A DNA stretch of 64,000 nt from Pseudoxanthomonas koreensis_A (GCF_041890415.1 NZ_CP169056.1:1798001-1862000), one strand, 5' to 3'; counted from the stretch's first letter, positions 30,201-38,402 are shown. Numbers and translations are program-made. The notes: a model not told the origin generated them from the sequence alone.

Positions 30201-30397
30201 AGGCCCTGGTGATCGCCCAGCTCGGTGCGCTGGGCCTGGGCAAGCCCCAGGACGTGGAGCGGCTGCGCGCAGGGTACGGCGTGGCCCTGCCCCACAGCGC
30301 GCAGCTGCGCATGGTCCGGCACATGGTCAGGATCCGCGCGCTGGAAGAGGCGGCGCGCAGCCGCCCGGCAGCGGGTCAGGACGGCTCGGCGCGGTAG
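27287..30397 (+). CDS. Membrane-anchored spermidine synthase-like fusion protein
   Basis: The 1036-residue protein starts at a GTG. Two membrane blocks (about residues 15-220 and 255-480, some twelve helices) precede a spermidine-synthase-like Rossmann domain (about 500-730) with VGVIGWGLGLSTHT as the SAM-binding loop and VSEPSNPWVSGVAG at the active-site edge. A further helical C-terminal region of about 250 residues follows. Such fusions are widespread but uncharacterized; polyamine synthesis is not proven. It follows the GT9 gene by 48 bp. Confidence 0.82.
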   Translation: MTATAPLHRASPATPPGIAILVLFVLSGVAGLIYQSLWSHYLGLVVGHAAYAQSLVLAIFMGGMAAGAWLAARMGLGWRRLLRAYALAEAAIGVLGLAFHPLFLGQQRVAEALLPMLGNGVGGHLYPWLAGAVLILPACILLGATFPLLSAGWLRAGGSAAGRDARVLGGLYFANSLGAALGALCATFLLLPRLGMPGALAVAGAINLVVAAMAWVLSRRHERGPGIAAAAIPAPPPATTHGATHSSTHGRAPSTLARTVLTVGLLSGACSFVYEIGWIRLLNQALGTTVHSFELMLAAFLLGLAIGGAWVQRRAARLHDPLHTAALAQVAMGVATLLSLLAFAQSFDWSAALVQALARTDGGYRLYLLGSAGIAMAVMLPAAFFAGTTLPLFTLALLRAGAGEAGIGRLYAANTVGAIAGVLLMTHALIPLLGVRIGLVLAAAGDIALGFWLLAHARTELGPRRLQALVIGVIGALAIALAWGQPDPRAQLSGAFRTGHARLDPSLQVPFLRDGKTATIGVAHSPANGTLSLLTNGKSDGAMATGLDGPPGGDELTMVSLGALPLALHPAPHEVGVIGWGLGLSTHTLLGSDRVRRVETVEIEPLVHAAGAQLFSARIGRALHDPRSQVHFDDARRFYASAQRRYDVIVSEPSNPWVSGVAGLFTTQFYGFLAGHLADDGLLVQWLQTYEIDDALLASIVVALLQNFPDVAVYLAQDNDLVVVACRSTCPAADATRLQATAALARETARVGLTSDPALALRRLGGRGLLATYASAMQAQPHSDFHPLVALQGPRTRFRGDRADTLQRLADNGLPVLDLLEGRVPPAADAPVPVLPGHSLLMARGHAQELVQALRSGGRVTLLPRRQHALADAEMELQALLGMSTGVVEDPATWARAASAVAMATLGHLPAADLHGAWIDPAWIDPAAQPTPVRAMLAMYAAAAARDAAAMRAHGEALLQLPHVLPMEVQEQALVIAQLGALGLGKPQDVERLRAGYGVALPHSAQLRMVRHMVRIRALEEAARSRPAAGQDGSAR

Positions 30398-30804
30398 TCC
30401 TGGTAGGACTTTTCCTCGACATAGGCCGAACCCAGGGCCAGGTTGATCGCCTTCTTCACCCGCGCGCGTTCGTCGTTCTCGAAGTACACGCTGCGCGCCA
30501 GGCGCACGAACTCCTCGTCGAACTCCTGCGCCCGCTCCTTGAGCCGGATGTCGTCCTCGATCTGCCACAGGCGCTCGTTGACCGCCTTGAGCTGCGCGCG
30601 CAATTCGGCAATGCCCGCGCCCGACGGCGACCCCGGCACGCTGCCAGCCGCAGGATGCTGCATCCAGGTGCGCTCGAGCGCCGACAGCTCGTTGCGCACG
30701 TTGGCCAGTTTGGCCGCATCGCTCATGCGCTCGGACTTGATCTGCAGGATCGCGATCTTGTCGAGCAGTTCACCGAAGGAGACTGGAACCAGGATCTCGG
30801 ACAT
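30376..30804 (-). CDS. DUF6165 family protein
   Basis: The 142-residue charged, helical protein begins MSEILVPVSFGELLDKIAILQIK and has coiled-coil-like segments (LKAVNERLWQIEDDIRLKE). It resembles DUF6165 proteins, which often sit near LPS or glycosylation genes and lack a known function. It overlaps the convergent spermidine-synthase-like gene by 22 bp. Confidence 0.75.
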   Translation of the reverse strand: MSEILVPVSFGELLDKIAILQIKSERMSDAAKLANVRNELSALERTWMQHPAAGSVPGSPSGAGIAELRAQLKAVNERLWQIEDDIRLKERAQEFDEEFVRLARSVYFENDERARVKKAINLALGSAYVEEKSYQDYRAEPS

Positions 30805-30887
30805 GGCTCTGGTGCTGGCAGGCTGGAAGGGCCGCCAGTCTAGGCCATGGCGCATGTACCGCGCCCGCCCGCCGGCATCGCCGCGAG

Positions 30888-30917
30888 TTGTGCCAGGTCC
30901 TGCGCTTCCCTTATGAT
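30888..30917 (+). promoter_or_regulatory. Sigma-70-type promoter for tRNA-Ser(CGA)
   Basis: TTGTGC and TATGAT are 18 bases apart and end 38 bases before the tRNA start, a typical stable-RNA promoter position. Confidence 0.55.
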
Positions 30918-30955
30918 GCCCGCCCCGCGGTGGTGACCACGCCGCGCGGGACCCC

Positions 30956-31046
30956 GGAAAGGTGGCAGAGTGGTCGAATGCGCCGGATTCGAAATCCGGT
31001 GTACCGGTCTCCGGTACCGTGGGTTCGAATCCCACCCTTTCCGCCA
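30956..31046 (+). tRNA. tRNA-Ser (CGA)
   Basis: A class II tRNA. The anticodon loop is TTCGAAA (CGA, reads UCG), the acceptor GGAAAGG pairs with CCTTTCC, the variable arm is long, and CCA is encoded. Confidence 0.97.
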
Positions 31047-31054
31047 GTTGCGCA

Positions 31055-31083
31055 AGAGACGGGCCCCGGCCCGTCTCTTTTTC
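31055..31083 (+). terminator. Rho-independent terminator of tRNA-Ser(CGA)
   Basis: AGAGACGGGC pairs with GCCCGTCTCT around a 4-base loop and is followed by a run of T, nine bases after the tRNA 3' end. Confidence 0.9.
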
Positions 31084-31195
31084 GTTCGGCAGCGCCCGTT
31101 TTCCTGCCGTGCCCCGCCGCAGCCCGCCGTGACCGGCTCTTACGGGCATGCCGTATAGGTTTACCCTGTCCGTCAAGGAACCGGCTGCCGCTGCC

Positions 31196-31900
31196 ATGAT
31201 CGAATTCGGACACCTCACCCACGTCGGCCTGCGCCGGGCGCTGAACGAGGACACCTACTACGGCGACAGCGAGCTGGGCCTGTGGCTGGTGGCCGACGGC
31301 ATGGGCGGCCACGCCTGTGGCGAGGTGGCCAGCGCACTGGCCCGCGAGGCCATCGTGCGCGAGGTCCGCGCCGGCAACCAGCTGGCCGGCGCCATCCTGG
31401 TGGCCGACGAGGAAATCATCCGCGCCTCGCGCCGACGCAACGACAGCCTGCCGATGGGCACCACCGTCGTGGCCGCACGGATCCAGGGCCCGCGTTTCGA
31501 GGTGGCCTGGGTGGGCGACAGCCGTGCCTACCTGTGGCGCGATGGCCGCCTGGCCCAGCTCAGCCAGGACCACAGCTACGTGCAGGACCTGATCGCCCAG
31601 GGCAGCCTCACCCCCGAACAGGCGCGCTCGCACCCGCAGCGCAACGTGGTCACCCAGGCCCTGGGCGTCACCGACCCGGCGCACCTGAACGTGGCACGGA
31701 TGGCCGGCGAGCTGCGCCCGGGCATGCAGTTGCTGCTGTGCAGCGATGGCCTGACCGAAGACGTGGGCGATGCGCTGATCGCGCAGACCCTGGGCCTGGA
31801 AGAATGCAGCGCGCAGGAATGCGTGGACATCCTGGTGGCCGCGGCGCTGGATGGTGGCGGTTCGGACAACATCACCGCGGTGCTGGTGCGCTGCCACTGA
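31196..31900 (+). CDS. PP2C-family Ser/Thr protein phosphatase
   Basis: The 234-residue protein has all PP2C metal and phosphate motifs: RRALNED, VADGMGGHACGE, SRAYLWRDG, CSDGLTEDV and SDNITAVLV. It is of the small Stp/PrpC type and removes phosphate from Ser/Thr. No Hanks-type kinase is adjacent. I chose the ATG at MIEFGHLTHVG; an ATG 16 codons upstream would give an atypical extension. Confidence 0.9.
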   Translation: MIEFGHLTHVGLRRALNEDTYYGDSELGLWLVADGMGGHACGEVASALAREAIVREVRAGNQLAGAILVADEEIIRASRRRNDSLPMGTTVVAARIQGPRFEVAWVGDSRAYLWRDGRLAQLSQDHSYVQDLIAQGSLTPEQARSHPQRNVVTQALGVTDPAHLNVARMAGELRPGMQLLLCSDGLTEDVGDALIAQTLGLEECSAQECVDILVAAALDGGGSDNITAVLVRCH

Positions 31901-31935
31901 GCGCGGCGGGCACTGCACACCGCAGCTGACGCGGC

Positions 31936-32670
31936 TCAGGCTTCCAGAGCTTCGGATTCGGCCGCCGGCTCCAGCACGTCCCACAACGCGCGGCCCGCCT
32001 TCCGGCGCAGGTGGGCAAGCCGGCGCAGGTGCGCTTCCTGCTCGGCCTGCGCCGCGGCGATGCGCGGCCGCTGCGCCGTCACGGGCGCGAAGCTGACCAC
32101 CGTGGCGGTACCGGCACCGGCGTCCTCGATGCCGCCAAAGCCGATTTCCTCCTGGCCGGAGGTCAGGGCGATGTAGACGTCGGCCAGGATCTCCGCGTCC
32201 AGCAGCGCGCCATGCAATTGCCGGTGCGCATTGTCCACGCCCAGGCGCTTGCACAGCGCATCCAGCGAGTTGCGCTGGCCGGGAAAGCGCTCGCGCGCCA
32301 GTTGCAGGGTATCGACCACGGTGACCCGGTCCAGGATGCGGCCGAAGCGCTCGCCAAGGCGCGACAACTCGTTGTCCAGGAAGCCCAGGTCGAAGGCAGC
32401 GTTGTGGATGATCAGCTCGGCGCCGTCGATGTAGGCGAGGAATTCCTCGACCACCTCGTCGAACCGCGGCTTGTCGGCCAGGAACTCCAGGGTCAGCCCG
32501 GTCACTTCCTGGGCACGGGCCTCGAACGCGCAATCCGGCTTGAGGTAGCGGTGGAACTTGCCCCCACTGCGGCGGCGTTCAAGCAGCTCCACGCAGCCGA
32601 TCTCGACGACGCGGTTGCCTTGCTTCCACTCCAGGCCGGTGGTTTCAGTGTCGAGGACGATCTGGCGCAT
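31936..32670 (-). CDS. dnaQ: DNA polymerase III epsilon subunit (proofreading exonuclease)
   Basis: The 244-residue protein has the DEDDh exonuclease motifs: LDTETTG at the N-terminus, IHNAAFDLGFL near residue 97, and HGALLDAEILADVY near 160. The C-terminal tail of about 60 residues would contact the alpha subunit. It is 11 bp downstream of rnhA, the usual partner in gamma-proteobacteria, and converges with the PP2C gene. Confidence 0.96.
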   Translation of the reverse strand: MRQIVLDTETTGLEWKQGNRVVEIGCVELLERRRSGGKFHRYLKPDCAFEARAQEVTGLTLEFLADKPRFDEVVEEFLAYIDGAELIIHNAAFDLGFLDNELSRLGERFGRILDRVTVVDTLQLARERFPGQRNSLDALCKRLGVDNAHRQLHGALLDAEILADVYIALTSGQEEIGFGGIEDAGAGTATVVSFAPVTAQRPRIAAAQAEQEAHLRRLAHLRRKAGRALWDVLEPAAESEALEA

Positions 32671-32681
32671 CGTCGGCAAGT

Positions 32682-33128
32682 CTACCGCGTCGCGTCGCGG
32701 ACCTGCTCGGCGGCCGCCCGCGCCAGCGTGTCGACCCGTTCGTTGTCGGGATCGCCGTTGTGGCCCTTGACCCAGCGCCAGTCGATCTGGTGCCGCGCCG
32801 CCGATGCATGCAGGCGCTCCCACAGGTCGCGGTTCTTCACCGGGTCGCCGCCGGCGGTCTTCCAGTTGCGCCGGACCCAGCCCGGCATCCACTCGGTGAT
32901 GCCCCGACGCACGTACTGCGAATCGGTATGCAGGGTCACCACGCAGGCCTCGCGCAGCGCGTCCAGGGCCATGATCGCCGCGGTCAGCTCCATGCGGTTG
33001 TTGGTGGTGTCCGGCTCGCCGCCGGCAAGCTCGCGCTCGTGCGCGTTGTAGCGCAGCAGCGCAGCCCAGCCGCCGGGGCCGGGGTTGCCCAGGCAGGCAC
33101 CGTCGGTGTGGATCTGGATGTTCTTCAT
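32682..33128 (-). CDS. rnhA: Ribonuclease HI
   Basis: The 148-residue enzyme has the RNase H catalytic carboxylates in HTDGACLGNPG, NNRMELTAA, HTDSQYV and the late Asp in NERVDTLA. It removes RNA from RNA-DNA hybrids. The start at MKNIQIHTDG matches homologs. It forms a unit with the methyltransferase-like gene upstream and dnaQ downstream. Confidence 0.97.
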   Translation of the reverse strand: MKNIQIHTDGACLGNPGPGGWAALLRYNAHERELAGGEPDTTNNRMELTAAIMALDALREACVVTLHTDSQYVRRGITEWMPGWVRRNWKTAGGDPVKNRDLWERLHASAARHQIDWRWVKGHNGDPDNERVDTLARAAAEQVRDATR

Positions 33129-33147
33129 TGTTTGCAGGGCGAACGCC

Positions 33148-33795
33148 TCAGGCGGCCGGGGCAGCGCCATGGCGCCAGCGCATGGGTGCGGGTGACAGTG
33201 GCAGGGCCACGCGCTTCTCGGCTTCGATCATGCAGGTCGCGCGCAGGCACAGGACCGAATCGCCATCGGCGCCGGCCGGCTCGCGCAGTTTCCAGCGCGG
33301 GCCGATGAAGCGCGGCTCCACGCAACTGAGCCCGGCGCGGGCCAACTGCCGGCGCCAGTGCGCGGGCGCGGACATGGCCCAGTCCGCGCCGGTGCCACGC
33401 CAGCGAAACGGGCTGCAGGGATTGGCCACGCACAGCCACAGGCGGCCGCCGTCCACCAGCACCCGGCAGCACTCCTCGATCAGCTCGTCCAGCCCGGCCT
33501 GCGGCGGATGTTGCAGGATGACGTCGCCCAGGCATTCGCTGGGCAGCGGCAATGGCAGCCGGCAATGCACGCTGCCGGCATAGCCGGCGCCTTGCGGATG
33601 CAGCAGCAGGCCGCGTCGCGACGGCAACGCCGCGTCCTGTGCGGGCACCGGCGCAACCCACAACCATGCCTGCGCCGGACGCGCCTCCAGCCGCGAGGCC
33701 AGCCAGCGCCGTTCCGCGGCGAGCAGCCACTGGCCCTCGTGCCCGCTGAACCAGGTCGGGGCGCCGGGTTGACGGCTGGGCGTGATGGCGGGCAT
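33148..33795 (-). CDS. SAM-dependent methyltransferase-like protein
   Basis: The 215-residue protein occupies the position of the class I methyltransferase-like gene that lies between gloB and rnhA in many gamma-proteobacteria. It keeps the later strand signature (DVILQHPPQ, ELIEECCRVLVDGGRLWLCVANP), but the glycine-rich SAM loop at the start is poorly conserved (LLLHPQGAGYAG), so activity is uncertain. It is divergent from gloB with 12 bp between start codons. Confidence 0.75.
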   Translation of the reverse strand: MPAITPSRQPGAPTWFSGHEGQWLLAAERRWLASRLEARPAQAWLWVAPVPAQDAALPSRRGLLLHPQGAGYAGSVHCRLPLPLPSECLGDVILQHPPQAGLDELIEECCRVLVDGGRLWLCVANPCSPFRWRGTGADWAMSAPAHWRRQLARAGLSCVEPRFIGPRWKLREPAGADGDSVLCLRATCMIEAEKRVALPLSPAPMRWRHGAAPAA

Positions 33796-33807
33796 GGTCG
33801 CGATTCT

Positions 33808-34569
33808 ATGCGACCCAGCGCCCTGCCCGCATTGGAGGACAACTACATCTGGGTCCTCGGCGAAGGATCCGGGGCCGTGCTGGTCGATCCGGGCGAGGCG
33901 ACGCCTGTGCTTGCCGCCGCCGAACGCGGCCTGGTACCGCAGGCGGTGCTGCTGACCCATCATCACGCCGACCACTGCGCGGCAGTACCGGCGCTGCGCG
34001 AGCGCTGGCCGGCACTGCCGGTGTATGCGCCGGACGATGCACGGATCGAGCTGGACTGCGAACGCGTGGCGGACGGCGCACGCCTGACCCTGCCGGGGCT
34101 GCAGATCGACGTGCTCGCCGTCCCGGGCCACACCCGCAGCCACATCGCCTACCTGTGTGCGGGCAACCTGTTCTGTGGCGATGCGCTGTTTAGCCTGGGC
34201 TGCGGACGCATGTTCGAAGGCACCCCCGCGCAGATGCATGCCTCGCTGCAGCGCATGGCGGCGCTGCCGGGCGATACCCGCGTGTGCTGCGGCCACGAGT
34301 ACACCGTGGCCAACGCGGCCTTCGCCATGGCGGTGGAGCCGGAGAACCAGGCGCTGCGCACGCGGCACGCACAAGCCGTGGCCCAGCGTCGCGCCGGACA
34401 GCCGACGGTGCCGGCCATCCTGGCGTCGGAGCTGGCCTGCAATCCATTCCTGCGCTGCGCCGAACCGCCGGTGCGGGCGGCAGTGGAAAAGCACCAGGGG
34501 CGCGCGATGAGCGACGAGGTGGAAACCTTCGCCGCACTGCGGGCCTGGAAGGATGGATTCGCCGGATGA
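33808..34569 (+). CDS. gloB: Hydroxyacylglutathione hydrolase (glyoxalase II)
   Basis: The 253-residue enzyme hydrolyses S-lactoylglutathione. Metal ligands are visible in THHHADH near residue 50, VPGHTRSH near 105, GDALF near 127 and GHEYT near 165, with the glutathione-binding C-terminal helices present. Its stop overlaps the ATG of the transglycosylase gene (ATGA). Confidence 0.95.
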   Translation: MRPSALPALEDNYIWVLGEGSGAVLVDPGEATPVLAAAERGLVPQAVLLTHHHADHCAAVPALRERWPALPVYAPDDARIELDCERVADGARLTLPGLQIDVLAVPGHTRSHIAYLCAGNLFCGDALFSLGCGRMFEGTPAQMHASLQRMAALPGDTRVCCGHEYTVANAAFAMAVEPENQALRTRHAQAVAQRRAGQPTVPAILASELACNPFLRCAEPPVRAAVEKHQGRAMSDEVETFAALRAWKDGFAG

Positions 34570-35798
34570 ATCGCGCCGGCGCCGTGGCCGTGGCGATCGC
34601 GCTGGCACTGCCGACATTGGCAGGCCCAGCCACGGCCACCGATGCACCTGCGGTGCCGCTGGCACACGCGCACGCACCGGTGGCGGACACGTCCACGGAC
34701 GAGGCCGCAGCTTCCAGCACCGGCGCGCCTGACCCGGCGCAGCCATCCATCACCGGCACCGCGCCCTCCGATCCGGATGCAGCGGCCACGCGCAGTGGGC
34801 TGGAGATCTACGATGCATTCCGCCAGGGGCTGGCCGATCCGGAGTGTCACGACAGTGGCAATGACCGCTGGCTGCGCCACTTCGCCCACGCGCCCGCGCG
34901 CCTGGCCGACCCGGACAGCGATGTCCTGCCCCTGTTCGGGCACGTGGTCGATTCCTTGCGCCAGGCGCACCTGCCCACCGAGTTCGCGTTGATTCCATTC
35001 GTCGAGAGCGGCTATGCACCGGCCGCGCGGGCCAAGGCCGGACCGGCCGGGCTGTGGCAACTGGTTTCGATCACCGCGCGCCACCATGGGCTCCGCGTCA
35101 ACGAGGGCTACGATGCGCGGCTGTCGCCCGCCGCATCCACGCGTGCGGCAGTGCGTTACCTCAAGACCCTCAACGGCATATTCGGCGGCAACTGGCGCCT
35201 GGCGGCGATGGCCTACAACACCGGCGAATACCGCCTGCTGCACGCATTGCGCCGCAGCGGCACCACCGCAGTGGAGGCCACGCCCGCCGACCTGCCGGGG
35301 GTGCCGGCGATCACCCGCGCCTACGTGGACAAGCTGCATGCGCTGGCCTGCGTGCTGCAGCGCGCCGGGGACAACGGGCAATGGCGCGCGGCCCTGGACC
35401 GCCCGGTGCCGCGCCTGCATGCGCAGCACCTGGAGGGCAGTGCGCGACTGGCTGCCTGGGCGCGGCGCAACGCCCACGACCCCGCCCAGCTGGAGCGTCT
35501 CAATCCGGCCCTGGCCAACGGCCGCTGGCCACGTGGGGCGCCGCCGCTTGCGCTGGTCCCGGCACGCACGGCGGATGCCGCTGCGGCCTCCAGCGCGGCA
35601 GCAGGCATCACGCCGACGGCGGTCACTGCATCGCCGGCATCCGCGGATGCACCCGCACGCTCCCACGTGGTGCGCCGCGGCGAATCGCCCTGGAGCATCG
35701 CCCGGCGTCACGGGATGCGCCTGGATCGCCTGCTCGAACGCAACGGCCTGGGCCCGCAGAGCATCCTGCGCCCCGGGATGGTGTTGCAGATCGACTGA
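34566..35798 (+). CDS. MltD-like lytic murein transglycosylase with one LysM domain
   Basis: The 410-residue protein has a signal peptide ending near Ala-23, an Ala/Pro-rich linker to about residue 75, an SLT domain with catalytic Glu in PFVESGY near 144 followed by AGPAGLWQ, and AMAYNTGEYRL. A single LysM peptidoglycan-binding domain (HVVRRGESPWSIARRHGM) occupies about residues 363-410. E. coli MltD has two LysM repeats, so this is a shorter version. It lacks the lipobox Cys and may be soluble in the periplasm. Confidence 0.88.
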   Translation: MNRAGAVAVAIALALPTLAGPATATDAPAVPLAHAHAPVADTSTDEAAASSTGAPDPAQPSITGTAPSDPDAAATRSGLEIYDAFRQGLADPECHDSGNDRWLRHFAHAPARLADPDSDVLPLFGHVVDSLRQAHLPTEFALIPFVESGYAPAARAKAGPAGLWQLVSITARHHGLRVNEGYDARLSPAASTRAAVRYLKTLNGIFGGNWRLAAMAYNTGEYRLLHALRRSGTTAVEATPADLPGVPAITRAYVDKLHALACVLQRAGDNGQWRAALDRPVPRLHAQHLEGSARLAAWARRNAHDPAQLERLNPALANGRWPRGAPPLALVPARTADAAAASSAAAGITPTAVTASPASADAPARSHVVRRGESPWSIARRHGMRLDRLLERNGLGPQSILRPGMVLQID

Positions 35799-35827
35799 AC
35801 CAGCGGCGCCGGCCGGGGCCGCACATG

Positions 35828-35860
35828 CAAAGGGCGCGGGATTGTCTCCCGCGCCCTTTG
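35828..35860. terminator. Bidirectional terminator between mltD-like gene and ppiD
   Basis: A 14-bp perfect stem (CAAAGGGCGCGGGA with TCCCGCGCCCTTTG) has a 5-base loop. A/T tracts at the stem base serve both convergent genes. Confidence 0.85.
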
Positions 35861-35883
35861 CCGGCCACCGCCTGTCGCCGCGG

Positions 35884-37860
35884 TTACAGCTGGCTTTCTT
35901 CCACCACCACGATGAAGCGCTCGCGCAACCGGCGCACGTAGTCGTCGGCCGCCGCGGTGCCGTCGATCTGGGCCAGCTGGGCACGCAGCTGGGTGCGCTG
36001 CTCCGGGGTCAGTTTTGCCGGATCACCCGGATGCACGGCGGTCAGTACGAACACCGCCTGGCGCCCGTCCTCCAGGCCGAAGCGGCCAACCGACGGCGTC
36101 CCTTCCACCGGCAAGGCGGCTTCGAACAGCACATCGTTGGCGGCTGCGGTGGGCACGGGCGCGCCACGCGGCAGGCCGTCCAGCGGCACCACCTCGGCGT
36201 TGGCGGCCGCGGCCACGTCCGCCAGCGCTTCGCCGGCGCGCAGCCGCTCCACCAGCGCCTCGGCTGCGGCGACCGCGGCCTTGCCGCGGCGGTCGGCGCG
36301 GACCGCGGCAACCACGGTATCGCGCACCTCGGCCAGCGGCCTGGGTTCCTCCGGCGCGTGGTCGATCACCCGGATCACGACGCTGTGGCTGGGTCCGATC
36401 TCGATTGGATCGCTGGCGGTCCCGTCCTCGATCAGCGACTCGGAGAACGCAGCGCGCTTGACCTCCGGCGAAGCGGCCACGCCGATGGTCTGGTCGCGCG
36501 AGAACGGCCCCAGCTTCTGTACCTGCAGCCCGGTCTCGCGCGCGGCCGAATCCAGGGTCGACGGGTTCTGGTAGATCACGTCGGTCAGGCGCCCGGTCAG
36601 CTCGCTGTAGGCGCGCTCGCGGTCGGCCTGCGCCTGCTCCCGCGCCAGTTCTTCGCGCACCTGCTCGAACGGCTCCTGTGCGCCGGCCTCGACCTGGCGC
36701 AGCTGCAGGACGTGATAGCCGAAATCGGTCTGCACCGGGCCGCGCACCTGGCCGGGCTGCATGGCGAACAGCGCCTCCTCGAACGGCGCCACCATCACGC
36801 CCTGCTCGACCCAACCCAGGTCACCGCCGTCCTCGCGCGAGCCAGGGTCCTCGGAATTGGCCCGGGCCAGCGCAGCGAAATCGGCGCCATCGGCAGCGGC
36901 CTCTTCGGCCAGGCGTGCGGCTTTTTCCTCGGCCGCCTTGCGGGTGGCCGCATCGGCGTCAGCATCCACCCTGATCAGGATGTGCGACGCCAGCCGGCGC
37001 TCGGGCTCGACGAAGCGTGCCTTCTCTTCCTCGTAGCGGCTGCGCAGGGTGGCTTCGTCGGCCTGCTCCGGTGCCGGCACTTGTTCGGGGCCGACCTCCA
37101 CGTACTCGATGGTCACCGTCTCGGGGCGCATGAAGTCGCCCTTGTGCGCGTCGTACCACGCCTGCGCCTGGGCATCGGTGACCTCGGCGGTGTCCTCCTC
37201 ATGCGGCGGCAGCAACGCCACCTGCGCATCGCGGGTTTCGTCGGCCAGGCGCACGATGCGGTCGACCTCGGCATCGGTGGCGAAGGTCGAGGTGGCGATG
37301 CCGGTCGGCAGCAGCGACTGCTGCAGCGACTGGCGCACCAGCGCCTCGAACTGGCGCGGCGTCTGCGGCGGCATCTGCGAGGACAGTGCCAACTGGTAGC
37401 GGGTGGCGTCGAAACGGCCATCCACCTGAAACGCGGGCATGCCCTGGATGTAATCGCGCACCGCCACGTCGCCGACAACGACGCCGGCGCGCTCGGCTGC
37501 CAGCAGCAGCGCCTTCTCGTCGATCAGGCTGTCCAGCACCGTGCGCTTGTTCTCCAGGCTTTCGAACGCGCGCGGATCGAAGTCGTCGCCCTGTGCCTGG
37601 CGCTGGCGCATGCGCTCCTGCTCGAAGCGCTGGCGGAACTCGTCGGTGCTCACTTCCTCGTGCCGCCACAGCATCGATGCCGGCCACCAGGACGGAGCAC
37701 CCGCCCACCATGTCGGCGGCGCCTTGACCTGGGCCACGCTGTTGGCGCCCACGCCGCCCAGGTAGCCCTGGTCGACGACGAGAAGGAACGGAAGCGTCAG
37801 CAGCCCGATGACGATCGTGGCAGCCCAACCCGAAGTCCGGTCGCGGAGTTTCTGCAGCAT
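35884..37860 (-). CDS. ppiD: Periplasmic peptidyl-prolyl isomerase PpiD
   Basis: The 658-residue protein has one N-terminal membrane anchor (about residues 12-33), a SurA-N-like chaperone domain, and a parvulin domain at about 265-360 (SHILIRV, then EDGGDLGWVEQG, then GYHVLQL). A C-terminal chaperone-like region follows. PpiD assists folding of secreted proteins near the Sec translocon. The start is the ATG of MLQKLRDRTSGW; a very long open extension upstream lies over the mobile element and is not real. Normally ppiD follows hupB and the tRNA pair; here the element separates them. Confidence 0.93.
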   Translation of the reverse strand: MLQKLRDRTSGWAATIVIGLLTLPFLLVVDQGYLGGVGANSVAQVKAPPTWWAGAPSWWPASMLWRHEEVSTDEFRQRFEQERMRQRQAQGDDFDPRAFESLENKRTVLDSLIDEKALLLAAERAGVVVGDVAVRDYIQGMPAFQVDGRFDATRYQLALSSQMPPQTPRQFEALVRQSLQQSLLPTGIATSTFATDAEVDRIVRLADETRDAQVALLPPHEEDTAEVTDAQAQAWYDAHKGDFMRPETVTIEYVEVGPEQVPAPEQADEATLRSRYEEEKARFVEPERRLASHILIRVDADADAATRKAAEEKAARLAEEAAADGADFAALARANSEDPGSREDGGDLGWVEQGVMVAPFEEALFAMQPGQVRGPVQTDFGYHVLQLRQVEAGAQEPFEQVREELAREQAQADRERAYSELTGRLTDVIYQNPSTLDSAARETGLQVQKLGPFSRDQTIGVAASPEVKRAAFSESLIEDGTASDPIEIGPSHSVVIRVIDHAPEEPRPLAEVRDTVVAAVRADRRGKAAVAAAEALVERLRAGEALADVAAAANAEVVPLDGLPRGAPVPTAAANDVLFEAALPVEGTPSVGRFGLEDGRQAVFVLTAVHPGDPAKLTPEQRTQLRAQLAQIDGTAAADDYVRRLRERFIVVVEESQL

Positions 37861-37965
37861 TGTCCCAGCCCAGTCGTAAGCGGCGAATGTAAGCGCGGGA
37901 GTGTAACCCGTCGCGTTGCGCAGGTGGGACGGGGGTGCCTTGTACGGGCCGGCCGCGCAAAGGAA

Positions 37966-38000
37966 AACGCCCGCAGGTCGGGGGACCTGCGGGCGTTCTT
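37966..38000 (-). terminator. Native terminator of tRNA-Asp, displaced by the element
   Basis: AACGCCCGCAGGTC and GACCTGCGGGCGTT form a 14-bp stem with a 4-base loop. On the minus strand it is followed by TTTTCC. It lies six bases beyond the distal att copy, so in the un-inserted chromosome it would follow the tRNA-Asp 3' end directly. Confidence 0.8.
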
Positions 38001-38006
38001 TATAAG

Positions 38007-38023
38007 TGGCGGAGTGGACGGGA
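38007..38023 (-). repeat. Distal attachment-site repeat (copy of tRNA-Asp 3' end)
   Basis: TGGCGGAGTGGACGGGA is identical to the last 17 bases of tRNA-Asp (as complement, including CCA) at 45779-45795 and is in direct orientation with it. Sequence identity stops just outside it on both sides. This is the pattern left by tyrosine-integrase insertion into a tRNA. Confidence 0.9.
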
Positions 38024-38121
38024 GTGTCCCACTCAACGCCGGAAACACAACAGCCGTAAGGCCTTACCCCGCAAGGACACTCGCGGGAGTGTGCTCCGGT
38101 GAGTGTCCCAAGAGTGTCCCA
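38022..38121. repeat. Putative integrase arm-type sites, distal end
   Basis: The decamer GAGTGTCCCA occurs at 38022-38031 (touching the core repeat), 38101-38110 and 38112-38121, with a partial inverted copy GGACACTC at 38075-38082. The same decamer recurs near the integrase. Such short repeats flanking the core are typical of integrase arm-binding sites; binding itself is inferred. Confidence 0.6.
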
Positions 38122-38402
38122 CGCTCGCGGCTCTCGGTTCAACGCCTCGCCGCCCTTGCTTTGCCCGGTTCCCGTCGCACAGTGGAAGCGGCTCCGCACA
38201 TTGTCGGCACTGGCCGACAATGTGCCCTCTCGAAACCCTAGCCGCATTAGCGCCAGGGAGAAGAGAGGCCGCCCGGCCCTGTTGACGCGTCCAGCGGCGA
38301 CAGGGAAAGCGGGAGCGACCGGGCGACGACCAACGCGCCAGCGGTGGGCGAAGGGACACAGGCGGGAGCCTGGGGCCTGCTCTTGATCTGCCTGGGGGAC
38401 GA
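38024..38402. other. Non-coding left end of the element
   Basis: This 379-bp stretch before the distal recombinase gene holds the putative arm sites (38022-38121) and a 12-bp perfect inverted repeat at 38197-38224. A 95-codon open frame starting at 38099 has no recognisable protein features and runs over these sites, so I do not call it a gene. Confidence 0.6.
38197..38224. promoter_or_regulatory. Perfect 12-bp palindrome upstream of the distal recombinase
   Basis: CACATTGTCGGC and GCCGACAATGTG flank ACTG, about 180 bp before the recombinase start. There is no T-run, so an operator or a structured DNA or RNA site is more likely than a terminator. Confidence 0.5.

Noticed and set aside
38099..38386. 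95-codon frame at the left end of the element
   Set aside because: It covers the repeated decamers and palindrome, has no domain, and no good ribosome site.
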